Positions 25,923 through 36,029 are shown, counted from the stretch's first letter. The stretch: 56,318 nt of DNA from Lachnospiraceae bacterium (GCA_017619615.1 JAFZRY010000012.1:1-56318); one strand, 5' to 3'. The notes: generated by a model from the sequence alone, not told the origin. Made by a program: numbers and translations.

Positions 25923-25954
25923 TATGATCGTCTTACCTGCAAGACGATCATATC
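25921..25954. promoter_or_regulatory. perfect 14-bp inverted repeat before the recombinase
   Basis: GATATGATCGTCTT (25921-25934), loop ACCTGC, AAGACGATCATATC (25941-25954). It begins at the tnpW stop codon and ends about 20 bases before the recombinase SD. There is no T-run, so an attenuator, a protein-binding operator or a recombination site are all more likely than a terminator. Confidence 0.7.
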
Positions 25955-25963
25955 TGGCTGTGA

Positions 25964-27628
<1,665 letters not shown>

Positions 27629-27650
27629 CAGCAGCAAAAGAACGCAGAAA

Positions 27651-27675
27651 CGGCGTGACCGTTCCGATCACGCCG
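27651..27675 (+). terminator. hairpin after the recombinase gene
   Basis: CGGCGTGA (27651-27658) and TCACGCCG (27668-27675) form an 8-bp stem with a 9-base loop, 23 bases after the stop codon. No T-run follows, so intrinsic termination is uncertain. Confidence 0.4.
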
Positions 27676-27712
27676 ATAGAACAACAAACAACGATCAATT
27701 CAAATACAAAAG

Positions 27713-27801
27713 AGGTCCCGGGAGCGACTTCCTTATGGAGTGGCGCCCAGGGACGGTTCTTTCCGGCAGTGCCACCGGGAACCGTCCCCAAATGGCCCTG
27801 T
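27713..27801. repeat. dispersed palindromic repeat, copy 2
   Basis: Read on the minus strand this begins GGCAAACAGGGCCATTTGGG, continues GGACGGTTCCCGGTGGCACTGCC and ends with the CATAAGGAAGTCGCTCCCGGG half-hairpin. It shares blocks with the copies at 18515-18567 and 32904-32970. Internally GGGACGGTTC (27750-27759) faces GAACCGTCCC (27779-27788). Confidence 0.75.
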
Positions 27802-27870
27802 TTGCCTCTTGTTTTTTCGTAAAAGAGGGAGTATACTGCATTCGAAAACTATCCGGGAGGTGAAACGCAT

Positions 27871-28077
27871 ATGGAAGTGACGAAGGATACCCAGATCGGG
27901 GAACTGCTGATGGAGGATTACGGCTGCGCGGCCATTCTGATGGGCGCCGGCATGCACTGCGTGGGATGCCCCGCTTCGCAGATGGAGTCCATCGAGGAGG
28001 CGTGCATGGTCCACGGAATGGACAGCACGCAGCTGGTGAACGCGCTGAACGAGTATTTCCAGGCCAAGGAAGGCTGA
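27871..28077 (+). CDS. DUF1858-domain small redox-type protein
   Basis: 68 residues, probably cytoplasmic. It opens with the typical TKDTQIGELLMEDYGCAAIL, followed by GAGMHCVGCPASQMESIEEA. The CVGC pair plus an upstream Cys match the DUF1858/ScdA N-terminal-like family, which is thought to take part in disulfide or Fe-S chemistry. The start follows GGGAGGTGAAACGCAT. It stands alone between the right edge of the putative mobile element and a bidirectional terminator. Confidence 0.85.
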   Translation: MEVTKDTQIGELLMEDYGCAAILMGAGMHCVGCPASQMESIEEACMVHGMDSTQLVNALNEYFQAKEG

Positions 28078-28091
28078 GGCGCTTAGAAATC

Positions 28092-28116
28092 TGACAAAGG
28101 AACCGTCCCCCTGTCA
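28092..28116. repeat. short GGGACGGTTCC-type palindromic repeat
   Basis: TGACAAAGGAACCGTCCCCC followed by TGTCA: the ends TGACA/TGTCA are inverted and the centre is the same AACCGTCCCC core as in the larger dispersed repeat. A degenerate relative (TGACAGGGGGCAGTTCCCTT) occurs at 56099-56118. Confidence 0.65.
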
Positions 28117-28127
28117 GAAAAGGAAAA

Positions 28128-28160
28128 GGCGGGCCCGTGCAGGGTCCGCCCTTTTTTATT
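28128..28160 (+). terminator. bidirectional terminator between DUF1858 gene and ackA
   Basis: GGCGGGCCC (28128-28136) and GGGTCCGCC (28142-28150) followed by CTTTTTTATT on the plus strand and by TTTTCCTTTTC on the minus strand. Confidence 0.88.
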
Positions 28161-28173
28161 GCCTGAGTCCGGC

Positions 28174-29364
28174 TCAGCCGACGATGGCCACGGTCTCGCG
28201 CGCGATCGCCAGTTCCTCGTTGGTCGGAACGACCATCGCGATGACCTTGGAATCCGGGGTGGAGATAATGCGTTCTTCGCCGCGGATGTTGTTGGCTTCG
28301 GGATCCAGCTTGCAGCCCAGGAAGCCCAGGTAGGACAGGATGGTCGCCCGGACGCCGATGTCGTTTTCACCGATGCCGGCGGTGAAGCAGATCACGTCCA
28401 CGCCGTTCATGGCCGCCGCATAGTAGCCCACGAATTTGGCCACGCGGTAGGTGAACACGTCCAGCGCTTCCTGCGCGCGCTCATTGCCTTCCTTCGCAGC
28501 GCCTTCCAGGTCACGGAAGTCGCTGGAAACGCCGGAAATGCCCTGTACGCCGGACTTCTTGTTCAGCACGTTCAGCACTTCGGGAAGGGTCATATGCTCC
28601 TTGGCCGCGATGTATTCGATGATGGCGGGGTCCAGGCCGCCGGAACGGGTGCCCATGGTCAGGCCTTCCAGCGGGGTGAAGCCCATGGAGGTGTCGACCG
28701 ACTTGCCGCCGTCCACCGCGCAGATGGACGCGCCGTTGCCCAGGTGGCAGACGATGATCTTCAGATCCTTCACGTCCTTGCCCAGGATCTCCGCCGCCCG
28801 CTTGGACACGAAGCTGTGCGAAGTGCCGTGGAAGCCGTAGCGGCGCACGCCGTATTTTTCATAATATTCGTAAGGCAGACTGTACAGGAAGGCCTTGGGA
28901 GGCATGGTCTGATGGAACGCGGTATCGAACACGCCCACCATGGGGACGCCGGGCATCAGTTCCTGGCAGGCCCGGATGCCGATGATGTTAGCCGGGTTGT
29001 GCAGGGGAGCCAGTTCGCTGCAGGCTTCCACTTCCTTGATGGCCTCTTCCGTCAGCAGCGTGGAATGCGCGAATTTCTCGCCGCCGTGCACGATGCGGTG
29101 GCCCACCGCGCCGATCTCGGCCAGGGAGCCGATCACGCCGATCTCCGGATCCGTCAGTTTCTTCAGCACGCTGTCGACCGCCACGGTGTGGTTGGGCAGC
29201 GGATCCTCAAACACATGCTTCCCGCCGCCGGCCGGAGAGTAAGTCAGCCGTCCGTCGATGCCGATCCGTTCGCACAGACCCTTCGCCAGCACCTGCTCGG
29301 TGTCCGAATCGATCAGCTGGAACTTCAGGGAAGAACTGCCGCAGTTGATAACCAGAACCTTCAT
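28174..29364 (-). CDS. ackA: acetate kinase
   Basis: 396 residues, the standard length. It catalyses acetyl phosphate + ADP to acetate + ATP, the ATP-yielding end of acetate fermentation. The ASKHA-fold phosphate-binding start [58 protein letters not shown] and the ATP-site [20 protein letters not shown] are all intact. The start at 29364 follows TAGGAGG; longer in-frame starts lack an SD. It has its own promoter, and pta is not adjacent. Acetate made here could feed the But reaction. Confidence 0.97.
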   Translation of the reverse strand: MKVLVINCGSSSLKFQLIDSDTEQVLAKGLCERIGIDGRLTYSPAGGGKHVFEDPLPNHTVAVDSVLKKLTDPEIGVIGSLAEIGAVGHRIVHGGEKFAHSTLLTEEAIKEVEACSELAPLHNPANIIGIRACQELMPGVPMVGVFDTAFHQTMPPKAFLYSLPYEYYEKYGVRRYGFHGTSHSFVSKRAAEILGKDVKDLKIIVCHLGNGASICAVDGGKSVDTSMGFTPLEGLTMGTRSGGLDPAIIEYIAAKEHMTLPEVLNVLNKKSGVQGISGVSSDFRDLEGAAKEGNERAQEALDVFTYRVAKFVGYYAAAMNGVDVICFTAGIGENDIGVRATILSYLGFLGCKLDPEANNIRGEERIISTPDSKVIAMVVPTNEELAIARETVAIVG

Positions 29365-29410
29365 ATTTATTTGCCTCCTAACGCTTTTGATGGCGCCGCG
29401 CGCCATTTTC

Positions 29411-29439
29411 ATTGTATCAGATTGCCCCGCCAAAAACAA
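29411..29439 (-). promoter_or_regulatory. promoter of ackA
   Basis: Minus-strand TTGTTT (29434-29439), 17-base spacer, TACAAT (29411-29416), about 45 bases upstream of the ackA start. Confidence 0.6.
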
Positions 29440-29488
29440 GGGAAGAAGCCCCGGAAATGCTGTTTTCCGCAAGGTTTTCCGATTTTTC

Positions 29489-29517
29489 TTTACTTTTCTT
29501 CCGTTTTATTCTATAAT
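29489..29517 (+). promoter_or_regulatory. promoter of the zinc-ribbon membrane protein gene
   Basis: TTTACT (29489-29494), 17-base spacer, TATAAT (29512-29517); SD GGAAGG lies 9 bases before the ATG at 29572. Confidence 0.65.
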
Positions 29518-29571
29518 CGCTTTCGCAAGCCCTGATAATGACAATGAAATGTGTGAAAGGAAGGTATTGTT

Positions 29572-30012
29572 ATGGCTTTTTGTCCGAATTGCGGTTCCCA
29601 GCTTCCGGAAGGCGCGGAAACGTGCCCCAACTGCGGCGCGCCCCTGACGGCCCCCCAGCCGGTCTACGCCTATGACCCTTCGGATCATACCGCGGAATTC
29701 GACCCGCAGGATATCGGAACCAATAAACTGTACGCGATGGCCTCTTACGTGCTGAGCCTGATCGGCGTGCTGTTCACATTCCTGGTGGCGAAGGAATCGC
29801 CCTTCGCCATGTTCCATGCCCGCCAGTCCCTGAAGATCTCCCTGTGCGAAGTGCTGCTGTGCGTCTGCATGATCGTCCCGATCCTGGGCTGGATCGCCGC
29901 CCCCGTCGGCTGGATCATCCTCTTCGTGATCCGCGTCATCCTCTTCTTCCAGGCCGCCAAAGGCCAGGCGAAGGACGCGCCGATCGTGGGAAGCCTGGGA
30001 TTCCTGAAATAA
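29572..30012 (+). CDS. zinc-ribbon domain integral membrane protein (DUF4870-like)
   Basis: 146 residues. The N-terminus is a zinc ribbon with two CxxC pairs (MAFCPNCGSQLPEGAETCPN followed by CGAP). Three hydrophobic segments follow (AMASYVLSLIGVLFTFLVA, VLLCVCMIVPILGWIAAPVG and WIILFVIRVILFFQAA), with an FHARQSLK motif between the first two, as in DUF4870/Tic20-like proteins. Function unknown. It is monocistronic with a promoter and a strong terminator, and is convergent with the caspase-like gene. Confidence 0.88.
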   Translation: MAFCPNCGSQLPEGAETCPNCGAPLTAPQPVYAYDPSDHTAEFDPQDIGTNKLYAMASYVLSLIGVLFTFLVAKESPFAMFHARQSLKISLCEVLLCVCMIVPILGWIAAPVGWIILFVIRVILFFQAAKGQAKDAPIVGSLGFLK

Positions 30013-30031
30013 GGAAGCCCGCAGATAGGAA

Positions 30032-30059
30032 AACAGAGGCCGGAAGGCCTCTGTTTTTT
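30032..30059 (+). terminator. terminator of the zinc-ribbon membrane protein gene
   Basis: AACAGAGGCC / GGCCTCTGTT stem, GGAA loop, TTTTTT tail. Confidence 0.92.
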
Positions 30060-30109
30060 GTTGTCTGGGATGAAGCGTAGGGGCCGCTGCAGGGGCGGCC
30101 CTGCCCCGC

Positions 30110-32443
30110 TTACTTAAACAGCTCGTAGCTGCTGTTTTCGGGATAGACCTGCGCGTGCTGATAGTAGTCGACGCCGTCGGACGTGTAAGGACCCAAAGCG
30201 TGCGTATATACATAGTTATACAGCTCATTGAGCGTGACCGTACCGTTCCCGTCCCCTTCCTCATCCGCAGGCTTTCTTCCGAGCGGGCCCAGTGCAAGAT
30301 ACCACCCGAAATAGGTATAGTTCAATGCCGAAGTGCCCCAGCTCATTTCCTGATGCGCAGCGGCAGTGATAACATAGAACTTCGGATCGATGAATTCGCC
30401 GGTATTGGGGGAGGCCGGAGAACCTTCCGCTTCCGCAAAGGCGGAAATCACCGTTTCGTTAAAGGCGTTCCCTTCCCATATGGCAGCGCCTGTACCGCAT
30501 GCATCCAGGAATACGATGACCTTGCCGGGGACAGCCCGCAGCCAGTCGGCCAGCATATCCATCCTGCAATAGACGTCGCCGTACGGGCCGCTCAGGAGCA
30601 GTTGACCGGCTTTATTCCCGGAAGCATGATCGATCGCCCCGTGAGTGGAAATGTAAAACAGCGAAACATCATTGTCATCGGCACCGGCATAGGCATTTTC
30701 GACGGCATCCTGCAGACCGGCCAATCCTACATCCGTCACGCTGGAAACGGTATAGCCGCGCCCCATCGGGCCTGTGACGCTTTGCAGCATATTTGCCACC
30801 AGGTCGGCGCTGCCCTGGTGGCGGGGCGCGGGATCCAGGGTGGAATAGTTGACTTCCGCGACGACCAGCGCGCGATATTTGACGGGGTTGACCGTCATCG
30901 TGACCGTATTCGAATAGACCGAGTATTCGCTGTTGTAGACCCTGCAGCGGTACTGATAGCCGTTCTGGGAATATTTCGCGCTGTTGACAGTAAAGCCCTG
31001 TGTCGTGACGCTGAGCTCGTTCCACTCACTGCTGCTGTTTTTCCGCCAGTACCACTGGTAACCGTCTTCATACCGGGTCTGCACGAAGAAGTACGCTTTT
31101 TCGCCTTCCCCGACGGTCACGCTCTTCGGCTGGGTCTTGATCACCGGGACGTGCCGGGCGGTGATGGTCAGACTTACGCCAAGAGTCCACTGCACGCCTT
31201 CGCTGTTCGTCAGTTTGCAGCTAAAGATATAATTGTTCCAGGAATATAAAACGTCGTCATACTGCAGGGTATTCGTGGTGGCGCCGTGACCCGAGCAGGG
31301 CGACCAGCGGCTTTCGCTTTCTTTCCACCAGTACCACTGGTAACTGTCCACGTTTTTGCCCGTGACCGTGAAGGTGGCGGTCCCGCCCTCGGTGATGGAA
31401 ACGCTTTTGGGCGGATCGACGATCACGGGCAGGCCGTTGACGGTCAGCGTGGCGGCTTTTGAATAAACGTAGCCGTTGTCGTTCGAGACTTTGCAGCGGT
31501 ACTGATAGCCGTTTCGGGCCATGGTGGCCGGGATCGACAGCGTGGCGGTCTTGTTTCCGGTCCTCGTGCTCTTCTGCCAGGTGCCGCTGCTATCCTCGCG
31601 CCAGTACCATTGATAACCGGTCGCGCCTGTCGCCTTGACGGTGAATTTCGCGGTCTCGCCCGCATTCTTCGTGATGCTCTTCGGCTGGGCCGTGATCACG
31701 GGTTTGAGGAGCACGGTCAGGGTGGCGGGTTTGGTGTAAACATACCCGTTGCTGTTGGAGACTTTGCAGCGGTACTGGTAGCCGTTGCGCGTTTTCGCGG
31801 CCGGGACGGACAGGGTCGCGGTCTTGTTGCCGGTCATCGTGCTTTTCGCCCAGGTGCCGCTGCTGTCCTTGCGCCAGTACCACTGGTAGGTTTTCGCGCC
31901 GGCGGCTTTGACCGTGAATTTCGCGGTCGCGCCTTCCTTGACCGACGTGCCGGCCGGCTGTGTCGTGACGACGGGTTTCGGGGTGACTGTCAGGGTCGCG
32001 GCGGAGGTGTAGACATAGCCGGAGGAGTTGGAGACTTTGCAGCGGTACTGATACCCGTTGCGGACCGTCGCGGCCGTGACCGTCAGGGTGGCGGTCGCGT
32101 TCCCGGTCATCGTGCTCTTGGCCCAGCTGCCGCTGCTGCTCTTACGCCAGTACCACTGATACGTTGTCGCACCGGTGGCTTTGACCGTGAATTTCGCGGG
32201 GCAGTTTACGGACATGGTGACATTTTTCGGCTGCGCGGTGATCGTCGGCTTGGCGTTGACGACAGCCGCGGTGACGGCAGCGGTGTTTTCCGGTGTGGAC
32301 AGGGATGCCGCATTCGCCGCGACGGCCGCACTGCCGTCCGGAAGCAGTTCAGCCTCCCGCTGAGAAGCGGCAGCAGGGATATACGTGCCCAGCATCACCA
32401 GGCACAGCAGCAGAGACAAAAACCGTTTCGTACTCGGACGCAT
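30110..32443 (-). CDS. secreted caspase-like (clan CD) cysteine peptidase with five Ig-like repeats
   Basis: 777 residues with a signal peptide (FLSLLLCLVMLGTYIPAAAS). Residues ~65-520 contain five ~90-residue Ig-like domains, each marked by YQWYW(R/W)(K/E) and most by GYQYRC(K/R)V. The C-terminal ~240 residues look like a caspase/C11-gingipain-type fold. They begin RALVVAEVNY, with the catalytic His in LFYISTHGAIDH (~601) and the catalytic Cys in VIVFLDACGTGAA (~647). The His-Cys spacing of ~46 suits clan CD. DGNGTVTLNELYNYV near the end resembles an EF-hand calcium loop. No sorting signal or membrane anchor is visible, so it is probably released or held by the Ig repeats. Substrate unknown. 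Confidence 0.85.
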   Translation of the reverse strand: MRPSTKRFLSLLLCLVMLGTYIPAAASQREAELLPDGSAAVAANAASLSTPENTAAVTAAVVNAKPTITAQPKNVTMSVNCPAKFTVKATGATTYQWYWRKSSSGSWAKSTMTGNATATLTVTAATVRNGYQYRCKVSNSSGYVYTSAATLTVTPKPVVTTQPAGTSVKEGATAKFTVKAAGAKTYQWYWRKDSSGTWAKSTMTGNKTATLSVPAAKTRNGYQYRCKVSNSNGYVYTKPATLTVLLKPVITAQPKSITKNAGETAKFTVKATGATGYQWYWREDSSGTWQKSTRTGNKTATLSIPATMARNGYQYRCKVSNDNGYVYSKAATLTVNGLPVIVDPPKSVSITEGGTATFTVTGKNVDSYQWYWWKESESRWSPCSGHGATTNTLQYDDVLYSWNNYIFSCKLTNSEGVQWTLGVSLTITARHVPVIKTQPKSVTVGEGEKAYFFVQTRYEDGYQWYWRKNSSSEWNELSVTTQGFTVNSAKYSQNGYQYRCRVYNSEYSVYSNTVTMTVNPVKYRALVVAEVNYSTLDPAPRHQGSADLVANMLQSVTGPMGRGYTVSSVTDVGLAGLQDAVENAYAGADDNDVSLFYISTHGAIDHASGNKAGQLLLSGPYGDVYCRMDMLADWLRAVPGKVIVFLDACGTGAAIWEGNAFNETVISAFAEAEGSPASPNTGEFIDPKFYVITAAAHQEMSWGTSALNYTYFGWYLALGPLGRKPADEEGDGNGTVTLNELYNYVYTHALGPYTSDGVDYYQHAQVYPENSSYELFK

Positions 32444-32508
32444 CGCGTTTCCCTCCTTTGGTCGTTTATTCCGTATCGGCGCAGGATTCCTTATATTTCT
32501 CCATTATA

Positions 32509-32538
32509 AATATACCGTAAGGCGGAGAACGCTGTCAA
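32509..32538 (-). promoter_or_regulatory. promoter of the caspase-like peptidase gene
   Basis: Minus-strand TTGACA (32533-32538), 18-base spacer, TATATT (32509-32514); the SD AAAGGAGGG lies before the ATG at 32443. Confidence 0.65.
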
Positions 32539-32555
32539 GGAGCGGAGACTTTCGA

Positions 32556-32585
32556 GAACAAAAACCCGGAGCCGAAAGCTCCGGG
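32556..32585 (-). terminator. terminator behind the ilvD remnant
   Basis: CCCGGAGC / GCTCCGGG stem with a 5-base loop followed on the minus strand by TTTTTGTTC. It is placed as expected for the original ilvD gene and survives although the gene is truncated. Confidence 0.85.
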
Positions 32586-32608
32586 GATCGGGTTGATGAG
32601 TCCGGTTT

Positions 32609-32791
32609 TTACCTGGTTTCCGGGCAGGTCAGCACCGCGCCTTTGTCCGCGGACGTCACCAGCGCGGCGTAGCGGGCCAGGGCGGGCGTGCGCTCCTTCA
32701 CCGGGTGCTGCTCGGTCTCCAGGCGGCGGCGGATCTCGTCGTCCGGGACGCAGAGGGTCAGGGTGCGGTTCGGGATGTCGATGATGATCCT
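32609..32791 (-). pseudogene. ilvD: dihydroxy-acid dehydratase (ilvD) C-terminal remnant
   Basis: About 60 residues (RIIIDIPNRTLTLCVPDDEI...RYAALVTSADKGAVLT) match the extreme C-terminus of IlvD, whose DGD-x-IxIDIP and LxKYAxLVSSAxxGA motifs are recognisable. Intact IlvD is ~550 residues, so roughly the first 90% is missing. Homology breaks off near 32791, where the sequence turns abruptly AT-rich for ~110 bases before a copy of the dispersed repeat. Reading continues in frame to an ATG at 32830, but those 13 residues look fortuitous and no good SD is visible. A functional protein is very unlikely. Confidence 0.8.
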
Positions 32792-32903
32792 GGACTGGTA
32801 TGGATAATAATATTGGTTTGTGTATTGCAACTATTTGAGTGATTATGCTTCAACAACTTAATTTACACGTGCAAGACAATCATTCTGACATCTTAATAAT
32901 ACC

Positions 32904-32970
32904 GGGGAGGCGGCTTCCTTACGAAGTGCCTCCCCTCAGTGGCAGTGCCATGAGGGGACGGTTCTTTTTT
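32904..32970. repeat. dispersed palindromic repeat, copy 3
   Basis: Hairpin of GGGAGGCGGCTTC (32905-32917) and GAAGTGCCTCCC, then CTCAGTGGCAGTGCCATGAG and GGGACGGTTCTTTTTT. On the minus strand the order and sequence match copy 1 (CACTGAGGGGAGGCACTTCG) almost exactly. Confidence 0.78.
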
Positions 32971-32991
32971 GGTCTCGTTTTCAGGTCCGGT

Positions 32992-33540
32992 TTATTCCTC
33001 CGCAGCTTCGCGGCGCGACGGGCAGTCGGTGACGAAGCAGGTGCGGCAGCGGCTGACGAGGGAGTCGTCGGGATGGAAGCTGACGCCGGCGATGCGGGTG
33101 GCGGTGAAGGCGTCCTCGGGGACGCCGGGCCAGCGCCAGGGAAAGTGCGGGGTCAGGACGGCGCCGCCGGGGCGGAGGATCTTCTCTTTGTGGTCCAGGT
33201 AAGACTCGATCAGGGCGTCGAGGCGCTCGGCGGCCAGGCCCTGCCAGAGGATGGCTTTTTCGGGTTCATCGGATTCCTGCACGAGTTCGCGGAACGCGTC
33301 GCCCAGGCGGGCCGTGAAAATGATGACGGATTCGCAGCTTTGGAAGGTCTCGCGGAGCGGGTCGTCGCCGAGGATGTCCAGCGGGCGGTTGCGCTCGGTG
33401 ATCTTATAATCCAGGACGTATTCGGCGTCGCGGCGGCATTCCGCGAAGAGGCGGAGCTCCTCCTCAGAAGGGCGGAGCATGGCGGAGCGGCGCAGGACTT
33501 CGTCGCGGCGGATGGGGTTGATGCGGAAGGGAAGGGGCAT
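32992..33540 (-). CDS. vitamin B12-dependent methionine synthase activation-domain-like protein
   Basis: 182 residues, cytoplasmic. The segment CESVIIFTARLGDAFRELVQ followed by ILWQGLAAERLDALIES resembles the core of the MetH reactivation-domain family, which Clostridia often encode as a separate small protein. The usual C-terminal SAM-binding signature is not obvious. Instead the end carries RCRTCFVTDCPSRRE, a Cys cluster that could bind metal. No metH is nearby. The start at 33540 follows AAAGGAGACCTCCC. The family call is tentative; the alternative is a B12- or corrinoid-associated protein of unknown role. Confidence 0.5.
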   Translation of the reverse strand: MPLPFRINPIRRDEVLRRSAMLRPSEEELRLFAECRRDAEYVLDYKITERNRPLDILGDDPLRETFQSCESVIIFTARLGDAFRELVQESDEPEKAILWQGLAAERLDALIESYLDHKEKILRPGGAVLTPHFPWRWPGVPEDAFTATRIAGVSFHPDDSLVSRCRTCFVTDCPSRREAAEE

Positions 33541-33657
33541 GGGAGGTCTCCTTTCCGGGCCGGCGGAACATCGGCCCCTGCGGGAATACGGCACGGGGGC
33601 GGGCATGGCCCTCCCCCGTTTATTGTAGCGCAGTCTATGGTTTTTGCAAGAAATATC

Positions 33658-35811
33658 TTAGCGTCTCCAGCCGCCTCCGCCCGGGCCGCCCCAGCTGCTG
33701 CCGCCGCTGCCGACGGACTGGGAGGTCTGGCTCCAGCTGTACACGCTGCTGCCGTCCTTCAGGATCTGATAGGAACCGCCCTGGGACAGGGTGTTCGAGG
33801 CGATCCAGCCGCTCTGGCAGGAAGCGTCCACGGTGAAACTGAACAGGGTCTTCGAGCCGTCGGTGACGGTGTATTCGCCGGCCGCGAAGCTCTGGCCGCT
33901 CATCAGGACCGTGCAGCAGTCGCCGGAGCCGTTCGGGGTCTCGCAGATCCCGCCCAGCGCGACCAGGGTGCCGCCGGTGACGGAAATGGTGCCGTCCAGG
34001 TCCACGGAGCCGGCCATGCCGCCCATGGAGGAGCCGCTCTGCACCAGCACGAAGCCTCCGGTCATCACGATGTTGCCGTTGGAATCCATGCCGTCCGTGT
34101 CGCCGGAGCCGACGGTGACCTTCAGCAGGCCGCCGTTGATCTGGATCAGGGGCGTGGACGAGCCGCTCTTCGCGTTGACGCCGTCGTCCTTCGCGTTCAC
34201 GTAGGTCTCGCCGCCGTTGAAGACGACCACGTTGCCTTCCACGCCTTCGTACGCGGTCAGGATATTGATCACGCCGCCGTCGACCGTCACGGTCCCGTCG
34301 CCGTGGATGCCGTCGTCGCCGCTGGACAGGGTCAGCGTGCCGCCGGCGATCGTCACGTTGCCGAGGCCCTGCGAACCGTTCTCCAGCGTGACGTCATCGT
34401 TGGCGTGGATCGCGTCGTCCGTGCTCTGGATGGTCAGCGTGCAGTCCGCGATCAGGATCTCATTGTCCGCCTTGATGCCCTTCGCGGAAGAGGTGGACGA
34501 GCCGGAGAGGCTCAGGGAGACGTAGTCGCCGCTCAGGGCGTTGCCCGACTCCTGGAGCAGGATCGCGTTCACGGTGCGGTTCACGGTACCGCCGCCAGTG
34601 GTGGCGGCGTAGGCCTCGGTGGAGGGCGTGTCAGAGTCGAAGGCAAAGTACGCGACGTTTTCATAGCCGGACGGCGCCGTCAGGGACAGGGCCGCATAGG
34701 CGGTGCGGCCGCCGTAGACTTCCATGGCGTAGGACGCTTTGGCCCAGACGCCGGCCGATTCGTCATCATTGTAGTAGTAAGCCGCGAACAGGCTGTGGCT
34801 CTGGTACAGCGACTGGCTCATGATCAGGTAGAACTTCGTCCCGGTGCTCAGCGCTTCGCCGGTGTAAGGGGAATAGGTGTCGGTGTAGATGTTCAGGACC
34901 GCGTCGCCCTTGGAGATCACGGCGTCGTACGCCGCGTCGATGCCGTCGCAGGCCGCGTAGATGTCGATGGTTCCGCCGGAGACCGTCACCGTGCCGCGCT
35001 GATTGCCCTTGGACGAAACGTCGCTGTCCTCGGTCTTGATGCCGTCGCCGCCGCTCGAGATCAGCAGCAGGCTGCCGGATTCCACGGTCACGGAATCGTT
35101 GCCCTTCAGGGCGTTGTTGGGAGCGCTCACCTTCAGCGTGAGTTCCTTCACCTTCAGATCCTTGGTGGTGTGCACGCCGTTGTTGTAGCCGCCGGTCACG
35201 ACCAGGCTGCCGGTGCCGGCCAGGGTCAGGTCGCACTTCGCGTAAACGGCGCCGCCGGCCGCCTTCTCTTCGGCTTCCGCCTCGTCGTCCGTGCGCAGCG
35301 CGCGGGCGTCGGTCACTTCGTTGTAGCCTTCTACGGTGATCGTGACTTTGTCCGCATCCAGGATCTTGATGGGGGCATCCGTGGAGCAGCTGATCGCCGC
35401 GCCGCTCAGGATGATCTCCACCTTCTGATCCGGCGCGTTGACCACGATCTGCCCGTCGCTCAGGGAACCGCTGAAGGAATATTTGCCTTCCGCGGTGATG
35501 GTGTAGACCGAGCCCTCCTGCGTGACGCCGCCGCTTACGGCAGCCAGGACGGTGAAGTCACCCGTCGCCGCGGTCCCCTGCGAAGCGGGATCCGTCGCGT
35601 GGGCCGGCTCCGAGGTGGCGGGGGTCGTGCCCGCCTCGGTGATGCTGGCCGCGGTGGTCTGATCCGAAGCCGCCGTGGTCTGGTCCGAAGCCGCACTGCC
35701 TTGCTGCGCGGATGTAGTCGGACTGGTCCCGCGGCCTCCGCACGCCGAAAGTACTAATATCGTCGCCAGGATCATGGCGGTCATTTTCAATAAGCAATTG
35801 TTCTTGTTCAT
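33658..35811 (-). CDS. Cthe_2159-type (DUF4353) carbohydrate-binding lipoprotein
   Basis: 717 residues. The signal peptide ends LVLSAC|GG and is followed by a long Thr/Ser/Ala linker. The body is a repetitive parallel beta-helix-like sequence with recurrent motifs: ITVEGYNEVTD, LKGNDSVTVESGSLLLISSG, GDGIKTEDSDVS, TIQSTDDAIHANDDVTLENG, GDDGIHGDGTVTVDGGVIN. This matches the family of Clostridium thermocellum Cthe_2159, reported to bind cellulose and acidic polysaccharide with calcium. The end is Gly/Ser/Trp-rich (SVGSGGSSWGGPGGGGWRR). The start at 35811 follows AGGAGGTGACCCC. It may anchor plant or host glycans at the cell surface. Confidence 0.88.
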   Translation of the reverse strand: MNKNNCLLKMTAMILATILVLSACGGRGTSPTTSAQQGSAASDQTTAASDQTTAASITEAGTTPATSEPAHATDPASQGTAATGDFTVLAAVSGGVTQEGSVYTITAEGKYSFSGSLSDGQIVVNAPDQKVEIILSGAAISCSTDAPIKILDADKVTITVEGYNEVTDARALRTDDEAEAEEKAAGGAVYAKCDLTLAGTGSLVVTGGYNNGVHTTKDLKVKELTLKVSAPNNALKGNDSVTVESGSLLLISSGGDGIKTEDSDVSSKGNQRGTVTVSGGTIDIYAACDGIDAAYDAVISKGDAVLNIYTDTYSPYTGEALSTGTKFYLIMSQSLYQSHSLFAAYYYNDDESAGVWAKASYAMEVYGGRTAYAALSLTAPSGYENVAYFAFDSDTPSTEAYAATTGGGTVNRTVNAILLQESGNALSGDYVSLSLSGSSTSSAKGIKADNEILIADCTLTIQSTDDAIHANDDVTLENGSQGLGNVTIAGGTLTLSSGDDGIHGDGTVTVDGGVINILTAYEGVEGNVVVFNGGETYVNAKDDGVNAKSGSSTPLIQINGGLLKVTVGSGDTDGMDSNGNIVMTGGFVLVQSGSSMGGMAGSVDLDGTISVTGGTLVALGGICETPNGSGDCCTVLMSGQSFAAGEYTVTDGSKTLFSFTVDASCQSGWIASNTLSQGGSYQILKDGSSVYSWSQTSQSVGSGGSSWGGPGGGGWRR

Positions 35812-35944
35812 GGGGTCACCTCCTGCGGAAGATATGCTTCCGTTTTCCGCAGTATATCCGCCAAATGTGTCAAAACTGTGTTTATCCGGTGATGAAAAGC
35901 GGAATTGTTGCGATTCCGGCCCGGATCTGCGGCCGCTTTTCATC

Positions 35945-35982
35945 GAAAATACAAAAGAAAACCGTGACATGCCCGTCACGGT
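35945..35982 (-). terminator. terminator of the hypB-hypA oxidoreductase operon
   Basis: ACCGTGAC (35961-35968) and GTCACGGT (35975-35982) with a 6-base loop, followed on the minus strand by TTTCTTTTGTATTTTC. Confidence 0.85.
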
Positions 35983-36029
35983 CTTCTCTTTCTTCCGGCT
36001 TTCTGCCGGCTTCCTTCCGGCTCTCCGCC

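Noticed and set aside
32609-32830. Functional 73-codon small protein
   Set aside because: Most of it is plainly the C-terminus of IlvD; the first 13 residues come from unrelated AT-rich sequence and lack a good SD.
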